Below are positions 39,242 to 47,714 of a stretch of 64,000 nucleotides of DNA, piece by piece. A model generated the notes under the pieces. That model searched no databases. It had not been told where the DNA came from and saw only the letters and a program-made list of their open reading frames with translations. The stretch covers positions 1 to 64,000 of the forward strand of contig JANQKY010000119.1 in assembly GCA_028280885.1 (NCBI GenBank), given 5' to 3'. The DNA is from Tepidamorphus sp. (GTDB taxonomy: Bacteria > Pseudomonadota > Alphaproteobacteria > Rhizobiales > Tepidamorphaceae). Position 1 is the stretch's first letter. Every line of letters starts with the position of its first letter. The position numbers and the translations under genes are program-made.

Positions 39242-40027
39242 ATGAAAGCCCTCCAGATCGCCGCCTCGGGAATGATGGCGCAGGAGCTGAACGTCGAGAT
39301 CATCTCCAACAACATCGCCAACATGCGCACCACCGGCTTCAAGCGCCAGCGCGCCGATTTCCAGGACCTGCTCTACCAGAGCCTGCGCCAGCCCGGCGCC
39401 AGCACGTCGGACACCGGCACCATCGTGCCGACCGGCATCGAGATCGGCGGCGGCGTCAAGACCGCCGCGACGCCGCGCGTCATGAGCCAGGGCAACATCG
39501 TCATGACCGAGACCGATCTCGACGTGGCGATCCGCGGCGACGGCTTCTTCCGCATCCAACTGCCGGACGGCCGCACCGCCTATACCCGCGACGGCTCCTT
39601 CCAGCGCGACGCGCTCGGCCAGATGGTGACGGTCGACGGCTATGTGCTCGAGCCCGGCATCACGATCCCGGACGATGTCCGGGCGATCGCGATCAATGCG
39701 GAGGGCCTCGTCCAGGCCTTCTCGGGCACCGATGCGGAAGCCACCGATCTCGGCCAGATTGACCTCGCCCGTTTCGTCAACCCGGCCGGCCTGGAGGCGG
39801 TCGGCGATAATCTGTTCCTGGAAACGCCCTCGAGCGGCGCCGAACAGGTCGGCACGGCCGGGTCGGAAGGCTTCGGGCTCCTCGAACAGGGCTATCTGGA
39901 GCAGTCGAACGTCAATTCGGTCTCCGAGATTTCCGATCTGATCGCCGCCCAGCGGGCCTACGAAATGAACTCGCGCGTCATCTCCGCTGCCGACGAGATG
40001 ATGCAGTCGACGTCGAGCATCCGGTGA
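39242..40027 (+). CDS. flgG: Flagellar distal rod protein FlgG
   Basis: A 261-residue rod protein. The N-terminal IISNNIANMRTTGFKR and the C-terminal LIAAQRAYEMNSRVISAADEMMQ are the conserved coiled-coil segments; length equals the family norm. The stop overlaps a GTG at the beginning of the flgA frame. Confidence 0.95.
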   Translation: MKALQIAASGMMAQELNVEIISNNIANMRTTGFKRQRADFQDLLYQSLRQPGASTSDTGTIVPTGIEIGGGVKTAATPRVMSQGNIVMTETDLDVAIRGDGFFRIQLPDGRTAYTRDGSFQRDALGQMVTVDGYVLEPGITIPDDVRAIAINAEGLVQAFSGTDAEATDLGQIDLARFVNPAGLEAVGDNLFLETPSSGAEQVGTAGSEGFGLLEQGYLEQSNVNSVSEISDLIAAQRAYEMNSRVISAADEMMQSTSSIR

Positions 40028-40038
40028 GGGGAGACGGG

Positions 40039-41043
40039 ATGATGCGCATTCGCAGCCTTTTCATCGGGTCCTTCCTCGCGCTGTCGGCGCTTACGACAGC
40101 CGCATCCGGCGACCAGGGTCCGACCCTGAAGCCTGTGGTCACCGTGCATGCCGGGCTGGTGACGCTCGGCGACCTGATCGACAATCCCGGCGCGGCGGCG
40201 AAGATCGCCGTGTTCCGCGCCCCCGATCTCGGCACCGCCGGCACCGTCCGCGCCGACCGCATCGTCGAGGCCGCGCTGGCAAACGGCATTTCCGGCCTCA
40301 AGACGAACGGCATCGCCTCCGTCTCGGTGCGCCGGCTCGGCCGGAGCATCGGTTCCGACGAAATGACCGGCGCGATCGCCCGCCGCATGGTCGAGGGCGG
40401 ACAGGCAAGCGACATCGGCACGCTCGATATCGCCCTCGACCGGGCCGCAAAGCCGATCGTGATCGAATCGACGGCCATCGCGCCGCTGTCCATCGAGACC
40501 TTCGACTACGATCCGCGCAACGGCCGGTTCGCGGCAACGCTCTCGGTCCGCGACAGCGCCGCGATCGCAAGCGGCCTCCGGGTGACCGGCCGGGCGATCG
40601 AGATGGTCGACGTCCCGGTTCTCGTCCGGGTCGTTCCGCGCGGCGAGCGCATCGCCGCAAGCGACGTCGCGATCGAGCGCATCGCCCGCACCGCCCTGCC
40701 CCGGACATCGCACCAGGGCGGCGTCATCGCGGATTTCGCCGATATCGTCGGCAAGTCGGCACGCCGCCAGCTACGGCCGGGCGAGCCGCTCACCCGCGAC
40801 CATCTGATGGAGCCGATCCTGGTCCAGCGCGGCGATCTCGTGACGATCGTCTTCCGCTCGCCGGGGATCGTGCTGACGACGCGCGGCCGGGCGCTCGGCT
40901 CGGGTATCGAGAACGATGTGGTCGCGGTCTTCAACATCCAGTCGAAGCGGACCATCGAGGCGATCGTGACCGGTACCGGTCAGGTCGCGGTGATGCCGCA
41001 GCACGTGCCGGTCGCCTCGCTCGCAGCCGCGGCGACGCAGTGA
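40039..41043 (+). CDS. flgA: Flagellar P-ring assembly chaperone FlgA
   Basis: A 334-residue periplasmic protein: signal peptide (RIRSLFIGSFLALSALTTAASG) and a C-terminal SAF-like FlgA domain (VVPRGERIAASDVAIERI; GKSARRQLRPGEPLTRDHL). The N-terminal half beyond the signal is long compared with enterobacterial FlgA, as usual in this class. It starts at an ATG with AGGGGAG five bases upstream. A 17-base tandem duplication covers its stop codon. Confidence 0.9.
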   Translation: MMRIRSLFIGSFLALSALTTAASGDQGPTLKPVVTVHAGLVTLGDLIDNPGAAAKIAVFRAPDLGTAGTVRADRIVEAALANGISGLKTNGIASVSVRRLGRSIGSDEMTGAIARRMVEGGQASDIGTLDIALDRAAKPIVIESTAIAPLSIETFDYDPRNGRFAATLSVRDSAAIASGLRVTGRAIEMVDVPVLVRVVPRGERIAASDVAIERIARTALPRTSHQGGVIADFADIVGKSARRQLRPGEPLTRDHLMEPILVQRGDLVTIVFRSPGIVLTTRGRALGSGIENDVVAVFNIQSKRTIEAIVTGTGQVAVMPQHVPVASLAAAATQ

Positions 41044-41063
41044 AGATGGCGACGCAGTGAAGA
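41031..41063. repeat. 17-base tandem duplication at the flgA stop
   Basis: GGCGACGCAGTGAAGA occurs twice (41031-41046 and 41048-41063). The first copy encodes the last residues and stop of FlgA; the second adds an untranslated in-frame ATQ-stop echo before flgH. Confidence 0.85.
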
Positions 41064-41097
41064 CACGGGCGCAATCGGGGAGCTTTTGGGGAGCATT

Positions 41098-41877
41098 ATG
41101 AAGAGTTCACAGAACACGCGCAGCCTGGACCGTCGCAGGCTTGTCCTGGCCACCGCCGTCAGCGTGATGGCGCTTGCCGCCGCCGGCTGTTCATCGACCG
41201 CCGACAAGATCGCGCAGATCGGCAAGCCGCCCTACTTGAGCGCGATCGAGAACCCGACCGCGGTCGCCGGCTACCGGCCGGTCTCCATGCCGATGCCCGA
41301 TCCGGAACCGGCGGTCTACAGCTCCAACTCGCTGTGGCGGTCGGGCGCCCGGGCCTTCTTCAAGGACCAGCGCGCCAAGGCGGTCGGCGACATCCTGACC
41401 GTCCATGTGCTGATCTCCGACAAGGCGACGCTCGACAACAAGACGGAGCGCAGCCGGGTCGCGACGGAGAACCGCGCGGCCGCCGGCGCGGCCGGCAACG
41501 CCGTCATCCAATTGCTGCCGCAGGACATCACCGCGGGGGAGATCCTGGTCGACCTGAGCGGCAACACCGCCACCTCCGGCGAAGGCTCCGTCGACCGCAA
41601 GGAGGAATTGCGCACCAATGTCGCCGCCGTCGTCACCCAGGTGCTGCCGAACGGCAACATGGTGATCGAGGGGCGCCAGGAGATCCGGGTCAATTTCGAG
41701 ATACGCGAACTGATCGTCGCCGGCGTCATCCGGCCGGAGGACATCTCCGCCAACAACACCATCCTGTCGACCAAGATCGCCGAGGCCCGCATCTCCTATG
41801 GCGGCCGTGGCCAGATTACCGATGTCCAGCAGCCGCCCTACGGGCAGCAATTCATGGATATCGTCCTGCCGTTCTGA
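41098..41877 (+). CDS. flgH: Flagellar L-ring protein FlgH
   Basis: A 259-residue outer-membrane lipoprotein. The lipobox LAAAGC ends the signal peptide at about residue 27. The family segments LWRSGARAFFKDQRAKAVGDILTV, NGNMVIEGRQEIRVNFE and GRGQITDVQQPPYGQQ are present. GGGGAG is four bases before the ATG. A strong terminator follows. Confidence 0.94.
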   Translation: MKSSQNTRSLDRRRLVLATAVSVMALAAAGCSSTADKIAQIGKPPYLSAIENPTAVAGYRPVSMPMPDPEPAVYSSNSLWRSGARAFFKDQRAKAVGDILTVHVLISDKATLDNKTERSRVATENRAAAGAAGNAVIQLLPQDITAGEILVDLSGNTATSGEGSVDRKEELRTNVAAVVTQVLPNGNMVIEGRQEIRVNFEIRELIVAGVIRPEDISANNTILSTKIAEARISYGGRGQITDVQQPPYGQQFMDIVLPF

Positions 41878-41908
41878 CGCTCCCCACCTTTTCAGAACGG
41901 CAAACAAA

Positions 41909-41953
41909 GGGCGCGGTCCCAAGCTCCCCCGGGACCGCGCCCGTTTTCTTTTG
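41909..41953 (+). terminator. Intrinsic terminator after flgH
   Basis: GGGCGCGGTCCC and GGGACCGCGCCC form a perfect 12-bp stem with a 10-base loop, followed by GTTTTCTTTT. Confidence 0.92.
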
Positions 41954-42088
41954 CGCGGCACGACTATGCTGAAAAGACAAAGGGAGGCCAGCCGTCGTCG
42001 ATACGCAGAACGACGGTTCCCCCCGAACAACGGACATCATCGCCGAATTACAGACCCGCTTCGGGGCGCTCGCCGGCGATCGGTCCGG

Positions 42089-42502
42089 TCAGTCGTCGCG
42101 ATACACCCGCTCGCGACGTTCGTGCTGCTCCTGCGCCTCGATCGACAACGTGGCGATCGGCCGGGCATCGAGCCGCTTCAGACTGATCGGCTCGCCGGTC
42201 TCTTCGCAATAACCGTAGGTGCCGTCATCGATGCGCTTCAACGCCGCATCGATTTTCGCGATCAGTTTGCGCTGCCGGTCGCGGGCCCTGAGTTCAATGG
42301 CCCTGTCCGTCTCCGACGAGGCCCTGTCGGCCAGATCGGGATGGTTCTGATTATCGACCTGCAGCTGATTGAGCGTCTCGCGACTCTCGCGCAGGATATC
42401 CTCTTTCCACGCCGTCAACTTGGCGCGGAAATAATCTCTTTGCCGGTCATTCATGAACGGCTCACTATCTTTGGGACGATACTTTTCTTTAACGCCAACC
42501 AT
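42089..42502 (-). CDS. dksA: DksA-family RNA polymerase-binding protein
   Basis: A 137-residue transcription factor that enters the secondary channel of RNA polymerase and acts with ppGpp. The coiled coil carries the tip motif DRASSETDRAIELRARDR (Asp-x-x-Asp/Ala region). The zinc-finger region YGYCEETGEPISLKRLDARP keeps only one of the four cysteines of the E. coli protein, so it is a low-cysteine, zinc-independent type. AGGAA precedes the ATG. It stands between flagellar operons on the opposite strand. Confidence 0.9.
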   Translation of the reverse strand: MVGVKEKYRPKDSEPFMNDRQRDYFRAKLTAWKEDILRESRETLNQLQVDNQNHPDLADRASSETDRAIELRARDRQRKLIAKIDAALKRIDDGTYGYCEETGEPISLKRLDARPIATLSIEAQEQHERRERVYRDD

Positions 42503-42664
42503 CGGCGATTCCTGTTGGATCCGTCGACAACGGGCGCCCTTATAGCGTCAGGCCGGGCTGTATACAACAACCTGAATATGACAAGATGGTAATAGGATGG
42601 GGAAACCGCCGGAAACAGCCGGCGAACCGCGTTTTCCCTTCCAGATCATAAGTTTGTTATCTGC

Positions 42665-43084
42665 TTACGCGGCTTCCCGGCCAAGCTTTGCGAGCTCGAC
42701 CCGGGCCCGCAGCTCAATTTCGTCAAGGACGGATTCGACCGCCTCGCCGGCATTTCGCTGCGGCCGGCGCGCCACCGCCGAAACGAGTCGCTCCAGCCTG
42801 TCGGGCGACGGGGCGCCGGACAGGAGGTCCAGTTTCATCTCGTCGAGAAGGTCGAGCAGCGCAAAACCGTGGCGCACCCGCTCGCCGCGCCCGCCGACCT
42901 CGCCAACCGACTGCAGCGCCAGAAGCGCGTCGACGCCGCCGATCGCGGCCGGTGTCGATGCCGCCGCCGCAGCGCTGGGCGCCGTGCCGTTCGCTACGGA
43001 AAACCCCGATGTCGGCTGCGCTGTGCCCGAACCATTGCGAACCCGTCCGGACCCGCCCGGCCGACGAGGACCATCGATACGCAT
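42665..43084 (-). CDS. fliX: Flagellar assembly protein FliX
   Basis: A 139-residue protein; the family start MRIDGPRRPGG and the C-terminal helical region (LLDLLDEMKLDLLSGAPSPDRLERL ... VLDEIELRARVELAKL) match FliX. In Caulobacter FliX links basal-body assembly to the activity of FlbD, the sigma-54 activator. An ATG 33 bases upstream is possible but gives a non-family extension. It is divergent from flgI with the palindrome at 43156 between them. Confidence 0.85.
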   Translation of the reverse strand: MRIDGPRRPGGSGRVRNGSGTAQPTSGFSVANGTAPSAAAAASTPAAIGGVDALLALQSVGEVGGRGERVRHGFALLDLLDEMKLDLLSGAPSPDRLERLVSAVARRPQRNAGEAVESVLDEIELRARVELAKLGREAA

Positions 43085-43155
43085 CCCAGCTTTCCCCCAA
43101 CCTGATTGCAGCGCCACAAGCGTGAACAGCGATGGTTAACGATCCCTTAAGCCAT

Positions 43156-43170
43156 CGGCAACAATTGCCG
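43156..43170. promoter_or_regulatory. Palindrome between fliX and flgI (candidate FlbD-type site)
   Basis: CGGCAACAATTGCCG, a near-perfect 15-base palindrome centred about 116 bases before the -24 element of the flgI promoter and about 80 bases before the fliX start on the other strand. Confidence 0.65.
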
Positions 43171-43277
43171 GGCGGTGGAAAATTCTTACCACCACCTTAA
43201 TGACCCCCTGTTTTTCGCCAAGGCGATATTCTTCCATTATTTCAGATGATTACGAAATTTTCTTGAAAGAGAAAAAC

Positions 43278-43293
43278 TGGCACGGAATTCGCT
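43278..43293 (+). promoter_or_regulatory. Sigma-54 promoter of flgI
   Basis: TGGCACGGAATTCGCT has GG and GC separated by ten bases and a perfect TGGCACG -24 block. It lies about 39 bases before the flgI start. Confidence 0.87.
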
Positions 43294-43331
43294 TTAACAC
43301 GGAGTGATTGCGCATAAGGGGAGCATTTGCC

Positions 43332-44498
43332 GTGATCGATTTCGTTAACGTTTCGGGCCGTCCGGTGGCGCGGCTTGCGGGTTTGAGCCGGATCTGCCTG
43401 GCAATCACCTGCCTGGCGATTCTGGCGGTGACCGCCACGCCCGCCCTGTCGACATCCCGCATCAAGGATCTCGTCGATATCGAGGGCGTGCGCGAGAACC
43501 AGCTGATCGGCTACGGCCTCGTGGTCGGCCTGAACGGATCGGGTGATTCGCTGAACAATTCGCCCTTCACCCGCCAGAGCCTGCAGGCGATGCTCGAACG
43601 GCTCGGCATGAACACGCGCGAGGCGACGCTGCGCACCAAGAATGTCGCCGCCGTCATGGTCACAGCCAACCTGCCGGCCTTCGCCACCAACGGCACGCGG
43701 ATCGACGTCACGGTCTCGACGCTCGGCGATTCGACCAGCTTGCAGGGCGGCACCCTGCTGGTGACGCCGCTGCTCGGCGCCGACGGCGAGGTCTATGCGG
43801 TCGCCCAGGGGCCCGTCGCGGTCGCCGGCTTCGACGTTTCGGGCGAGGCCGCCGAGATCATCCGCGGCGTGCCGACCAGCGGACGGATCTCCAACGGCGC
43901 CCTGATCGAGCGGGAGATCGCCTTCGAACTCACCCAGCTCGGCAGCCTGCGGCTGTCGCTGCGCAACCCGGACCTGACGACCGCGACACGCATCGCCGAC
44001 AGCATCAACTCCTATATCGGCCCGGAGACGGCTGCCGCCATCGACCCGGCGACGGTGCGCATCCGGCTTGCCGGCAAATACGCCGAGGACATCGTCGCGC
44101 TTTTAACCGATATCGAGCAGCTCCGCGTCGAGCCCGATCAGCCCGCCCGGGTCGTCATCGACGAGCATTCCGGCATCATCGTGATGGGCCAGGATGTCCG
44201 CGTCTCGACGGTGGCGGTGGCCCAGGGCAGCCTGACGGTAACCATCACCGAGACGCCGGAGGTGAGCCAGCCGGCGCCGTTCGCCAACCGCAACGCCCAG
44301 ACCGTCGTGGTGCCGCGCACGCAGGTGACCGTCGACGACCAGTCCGACAACCGGCTGGCCATCGTCAATGGCGGCGTCAGCCTGCAACAGCTCGTCGACG
44401 GCCTGAACGCGCTGGGCGTCGGGCCGCGCGACCTGATCTCGATCATCCAGGCAATCAAGTCGGCCGGCGCGCTGCAGGCCGACGTGGCGGTGATGTGA
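43332..44498 (+). CDS. flgI: Flagellar P-ring protein FlgI
   Basis: A 388-residue periplasmic ring protein. The start is a GTG with AAGGGGAG eight bases upstream; a signal peptide ends near TATPALS. Mature landmarks are SRIKDLVDIEGVRENQLIGYGLVVGLNGSGD (first part), MNTREATLRTKNVAAVMVTANLP and GVSLQQLVDGLNALGVGPRDLI at the end. It begins the unit flgI-cheL-flgN-like. Confidence 0.94.
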   Translation: MIDFVNVSGRPVARLAGLSRICLAITCLAILAVTATPALSTSRIKDLVDIEGVRENQLIGYGLVVGLNGSGDSLNNSPFTRQSLQAMLERLGMNTREATLRTKNVAAVMVTANLPAFATNGTRIDVTVSTLGDSTSLQGGTLLVTPLLGADGEVYAVAQGPVAVAGFDVSGEAAEIIRGVPTSGRISNGALIEREIAFELTQLGSLRLSLRNPDLTTATRIADSINSYIGPETAAAIDPATVRIRLAGKYAEDIVALLTDIEQLRVEPDQPARVVIDEHSGIIVMGQDVRVSTVAVAQGSLTVTITETPEVSQPAPFANRNAQTVVVPRTQVTVDDQSDNRLAIVNGGVSLQQLVDGLNALGVGPRDLISIIQAIKSAGALQADVAVM

Positions 44499-44821
44499 TG
44501 ATGACGACACCGGCCTACCCCCTGCCCCACATCGGCGCGAACGCGGGCGCAACCATGCCCCCCAGCGGAGCGCAAACCCCGGACGGCGCCCGCCAGGCCG
44601 CGTCCGAATTCGAGGCGGTGTTCCTGTCGGTGATGCTCAACCAGATGTTCGCGGGCGTCAAAACCGACGGGCCCTTCGGCGGCGGCCAGGGCGAGGAAAT
44701 GTTCCGCTCGCTGCTGATCGAGCAGTATGGCCAGGAAATCGCGGCCGGCGGCGGCATCGGACTGGCCGACGACGTGGCCCGCGAACTGATTTCCCTGCAG
44801 GAGACGACAGATGCAAGCTGA
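44498..44821 (+). CDS. Rod-binding protein (FlgJ N-terminal type / CheL)
   Basis: A 107-residue protein matching only the rod-cap domain of FlgJ, without the muramidase part: AASEFEAVFLSVMLNQMFAGV and GGGQGEEMFRSLLIEQYGQEIA. In alphaproteobacteria this short form is often called CheL. The ATG overlaps the flgI stop (ATGA). Confidence 0.88.
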   Translation: MMTTPAYPLPHIGANAGATMPPSGAQTPDGARQAASEFEAVFLSVMLNQMFAGVKTDGPFGGGQGEEMFRSLLIEQYGQEIAAGGGIGLADDVARELISLQETTDAS

Positions 44822-45269
44822 TTACCCCGCGCCACAAGCAGTCGGTGCCGATTTCTGTGCCGACCTGATCGAAACGGTCGACGCGCTGATCGCCGTTTTG
44901 AACGAGGAGACGCGGCTTGTCCGGGCCGCCAAGCTGTCGGATGCCGCCGACCTGTCCGGGGAGAAGTCGCTCGCTTCGGAGCGCTATATCAAGGCGCATG
45001 GCGTGCTGCGCGGCGCCGACAGTCCGCTGGAGACGCTCGCCTCCGACGAGGTCGGCCATCTGCGCGAACGCCATCAGGCGCTCGAAACCGCCATCTCCCA
45101 GAACCTCGCCGTTCTGGCCACGGCCCGAACGGTGTCCGAGACCCTCATTCACAGCGTTTCCGATATCGTCGCCCGCAAGCGCGGCCGGACCAATGTCTAC
45201 GGCGCCAATGGACGGCAGTCGGTGCAGCAGTCGCAACCGGGACCGATCAGCTGCAACGTCGCTCTGTAA
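44811..45269 (+). CDS. FlgN-like flagellar chaperone
   Basis: A 152-residue, mainly helical protein: DLIETVDALIAVLNEETRLVRA followed by LSGEKSLASERYI and a long C-terminal helix. This is the FlgN pattern; FlgN escorts FlgK and FlgL for export. It overlaps the end of the rod-binding protein gene by 11 bases. Assignment rests on fold pattern and position. Confidence 0.75.
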   Translation: MQADYPAPQAVGADFCADLIETVDALIAVLNEETRLVRAAKLSDAADLSGEKSLASERYIKAHGVLRGADSPLETLASDEVGHLRERHQALETAISQNLAVLATARTVSETLIHSVSDIVARKRGRTNVYGANGRQSVQQSQPGPISCNVAL

Positions 45270-45369
45270 AGGTTTCCTGACGTAAATCGCTAAACAGCAA
45301 TCGGAAAAACCAACAGAACGACAAGTGTTTTTGCGTAGTCTGCCGGGCCCAACACGTAATCTGTTCGGT

Positions 45370-45404
45370 GGCCTGACCGGCGCAAAGGGCGAAACGGTCA
45401 GGCC
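45370..45404 (+). promoter_or_regulatory. Leader hairpin before the FlaG-like gene
   Basis: GGCCTGACCG (45370-45379) and CGGTCAGGCC (45395-45404) form a perfect 10-bp stem with a 15-base loop, ending seven bases before the GGAGG ribosome-binding site of the next gene. No T tract follows. The left arm also contains a marginal sigma-54-like pattern (GG, ten bases, GC at 45370-45383). Confidence 0.55.
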
Positions 45405-45421
45405 TCCGTTTGGAGGAAGCC

Positions 45422-45880
45422 TTGGACCTTCGCGGGACAGACGGGCCACGCCTTGCCCGACCCACACCGGCGGCCGCCGGCGACAGGACCGTGTCCGGCA
45501 CGGCACGGGTCGCTCCGCCCGGCCGCGCGCGCCGCGACCGCTGGCAGAAGGGCGACGAGGAAACCCCTGACGCCGGTCCGAAAACGGCCCAGCCCGATAC
45601 TGGCCCCTCAGACCAAGCGCCCACCGACAACACGCCGCCTGAAACCACGTTGGCCGAAACCCCACCGGCCGCCGTCTATCTCCAAGCCGTCGACCCGGCC
45701 ACCGGATCGGTGATCTGGCAGGCGCCGCTGCCGCGCGATCCCGTCGAAGCGCTCCCGGCACAATCACCGGACAGTCCGGCACCCGACCCCGATCAACGGT
45801 CGATCGGCGCGATCGCCCGGCAGGCCTATGCCGCGCAGGACGAGGAAAGCGATATCCCGCACATCGTCCGGACGGCGTAA
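45422..45880 (+). CDS. Proline-rich protein, possibly FlaG-like
   Basis: A 152-residue protein with a TTG start five bases after GGAGG. Residues 1-85 are disordered and rich in Pro/Thr/Ala/Arg. Residues 86-104 read YLQAVDPATGSVIWQAPLP, which recalls the FlaG signature (a Val-rich strand, D-x-x-T-G-x-V-I-x-Q-x-P). FlaG proteins lie beside flagellin genes and affect filament length; this gene lies 207 bases before flagellin. Homology is not established and the N-terminal half is unlike FlaG. Confidence 0.5.
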   Translation: MDLRGTDGPRLARPTPAAAGDRTVSGTARVAPPGRARRDRWQKGDEETPDAGPKTAQPDTGPSDQAPTDNTPPETTLAETPPAAVYLQAVDPATGSVIWQAPLPRDPVEALPAQSPDSPAPDPDQRSIGAIARQAYAAQDEESDIPHIVRTA

Positions 45881-46022
45881 AACCTTTTGAATATCAGCAG
45901 GTTGCGCCCGCGAGCCGGACGCTCCGCCCACGCGGATTGAGGATCTCGGGGCGACGCCGTCCGGACCGCGGAAAATTCACCAAATTTCGAGTGGTTAACC
46001 TCCCTTTAGGACGCCGCCGCTA

Positions 46023-46034
46023 TTGATCGATCAA
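46023..46034. promoter_or_regulatory. Perfect 12-base palindrome in the flagellin leader
   Basis: TTGATCGATCAA, about 54 bases before the flagellin start, within the stretch likely to be the 5' untranslated region. No convincing promoter was identified in 45881-46087. Confidence 0.4.
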
Positions 46035-46087
46035 GGCACCCAGGAGGGATGCTGTTTAACCGCACCGATCCAGAAGAGGATTGCATA

Positions 46088-47590
46088 ATGTCTGATATTA
46101 CCCTTTCGGCCGGCGTTCGGCAGAACCTGCTGTCGCTGCAGCAGACCGCCGACCTGATGTCCCAGACGCAGAACCGTCTGGCCACCGGCAAGGAGGTCAA
46201 CTCCGCCCTCGACAATCCGACCAACTTCTTCACCTCCTCGTCGCTGCAGACGCGGGCGTCGGACCTGTCGTCGCTGCTCGATTCGATGTCGAACGGCATC
46301 AAGACGCTGGAAGCCGCCGACAACGGCCTTTCGGCGATCACCAACAACCTGGAATCGATGCAGTCCACCCTGCGCCAGGCCCGCCAGGACAAGTCCTTCA
46401 AGACCACGTCCTACGAGGTCAGTCTCGGATCGACCCCGACCGGTACAGAAGATCTCTCCTTCAGTGGCGGCGCAGTCGGAACGACGGCCGTAGGAGTCGA
46501 CCTGACGACGTCCCAGTCGCAGATTACGGCCGGCAGCTTTTCCGCCGTCGACTTTACCAATGGCGTCGCGAATGACGGCGCGATCAGCTTCGATATCGCG
46601 GTCGATGGCGGTTCCGCGCAGTCGATCTCGGTCGGCTACGCCGATGTCAACGGCACCGCCGCCGACGCCGGCGCTGTGACGGCCGATGAACTGGCCGGCA
46701 TCATCAACAGCAAGCTGGACGCAGCAAGTGTCAATGCCACGGCGACCGTCAGCAGCGGTAACCTGGTCTTCACCACGGACAACGTCGGCAATTCATCGAC
46801 ATCGTCGCTGGAAATCAGCAACTTCACCGCGACCAACGGCGCCACGGGCTCTGGCATCGCCAACGGCACAGGCTCGGCGACGAATGTTAGCGCCAAGACA
46901 GTCGACGCCCTTGTCGCGGAGATCAATTCCAATTCGAGCCTCGACGGTAAGATCCGCGCCTCCAACGACAACGGCAAGCTGCGGATCGAGAACCAGTCGA
47001 CCCAGGATCTCAATATCGAGGGTATCAGCTCGACCGGCACGGTTGACGGCGGCAGCAGCACGGGCAAGATCGAGGGCAACGATGTCCGCGGTGATCTGGC
47101 CACCCAGTTCAACGAACTGAAGGACCAGCTCGACAAGCTGTCCGACGATGCCTCCTTCAACGGCATCAACCTGCTGCGCGGCGACAACCTGCAGATCACC
47201 TTCAACGAGACCGGCACCTCCACGCTGGAGATCCAGACCAAGGAAGGTGCGGCGGTCAACGCGGCGGCCCTGAAGCTGGAGACCATCGACGCCGCCAAGC
47301 TCGATTCCGATACCGACATCGACGCGCTGATCGGCCAGGTCGGCGATGCGCTCAACACGATCCGCTCGCAGTCCTCGGCCTTCGGTTCGAACCTGTCGAT
47401 GGTCGAGAACCGCCAGGACTTCACGCAGTCGATGATCAACACGCTGCAGACCGGCGCCGACAACCTGGTGCTCGCCGACACCAACGAGGAAGCGGCCAAC
47501 ATGCTGGCCCTGCAGACCCGCCAGCAGCTCTCCTCGACGGCTCTGTCCCTGGCCTCACAGCAGGACCAGGCGGTGTTGCGTCTGTTCTGA
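46088..47590 (+). CDS. Flagellin
   Basis: A 500-residue filament subunit. The conserved N-terminal D0/D1 region (LSAGVRQNLLSLQQTADLM, QNRLATGKEVNSALDNP) and C-terminal region (SQSSAFGSNLSMVENRQDF, TNEEAANMLALQTRQQL, ending VLRLF) surround a large variable domain (about residues 115-340) rich in Thr/Ser/Asn/Gly. The ATG follows AGAAGAGGA; a longer frame from 46049 would add 13 unconserved residues. It is followed by a terminator and by flbT-flaF. Confidence 0.94.
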   Translation: MSDITLSAGVRQNLLSLQQTADLMSQTQNRLATGKEVNSALDNPTNFFTSSSLQTRASDLSSLLDSMSNGIKTLEAADNGLSAITNNLESMQSTLRQARQDKSFKTTSYEVSLGSTPTGTEDLSFSGGAVGTTAVGVDLTTSQSQITAGSFSAVDFTNGVANDGAISFDIAVDGGSAQSISVGYADVNGTAADAGAVTADELAGIINSKLDAASVNATATVSSGNLVFTTDNVGNSSTSSLEISNFTATNGATGSGIANGTGSATNVSAKTVDALVAEINSNSSLDGKIRASNDNGKLRIENQSTQDLNIEGISSTGTVDGGSSTGKIEGNDVRGDLATQFNELKDQLDKLSDDASFNGINLLRGDNLQITFNETGTSTLEIQTKEGAAVNAAALKLETIDAAKLDSDTDIDALIGQVGDALNTIRSQSSAFGSNLSMVENRQDFTQSMINTLQTGADNLVLADTNEEAANMLALQTRQQLSSTALSLASQQDQAVLRLF

Positions 47591-47616
47591 TCGAACAAAG
47601 CCAACGAAAAATATTG

Positions 47617-47646
47617 CGGCGGGGCCTCGGCTCCGCCGTTTTCTTT
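47617..47646 (+). terminator. Intrinsic terminator after flagellin
   Basis: CGGCGGGG and CTCCGCCG form an 8-bp stem (one G-T pair) with a 6-base loop, followed by TTTTCTTTT. Confidence 0.88.
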
Positions 47647-47714
47647 TGGCTATGATGGTTTTCGCCGATTCGTGTGTCCTCGGGTCCTGGCCCCAATCCG
47701 CATCGGAATGTCCC

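Noticed and set aside
45881..46087. Sigma-54 promoter directly before flagellin
   Set aside because: No GG and GC pair with ten-base spacing was found; only non-matching GG-rich stretches exist.
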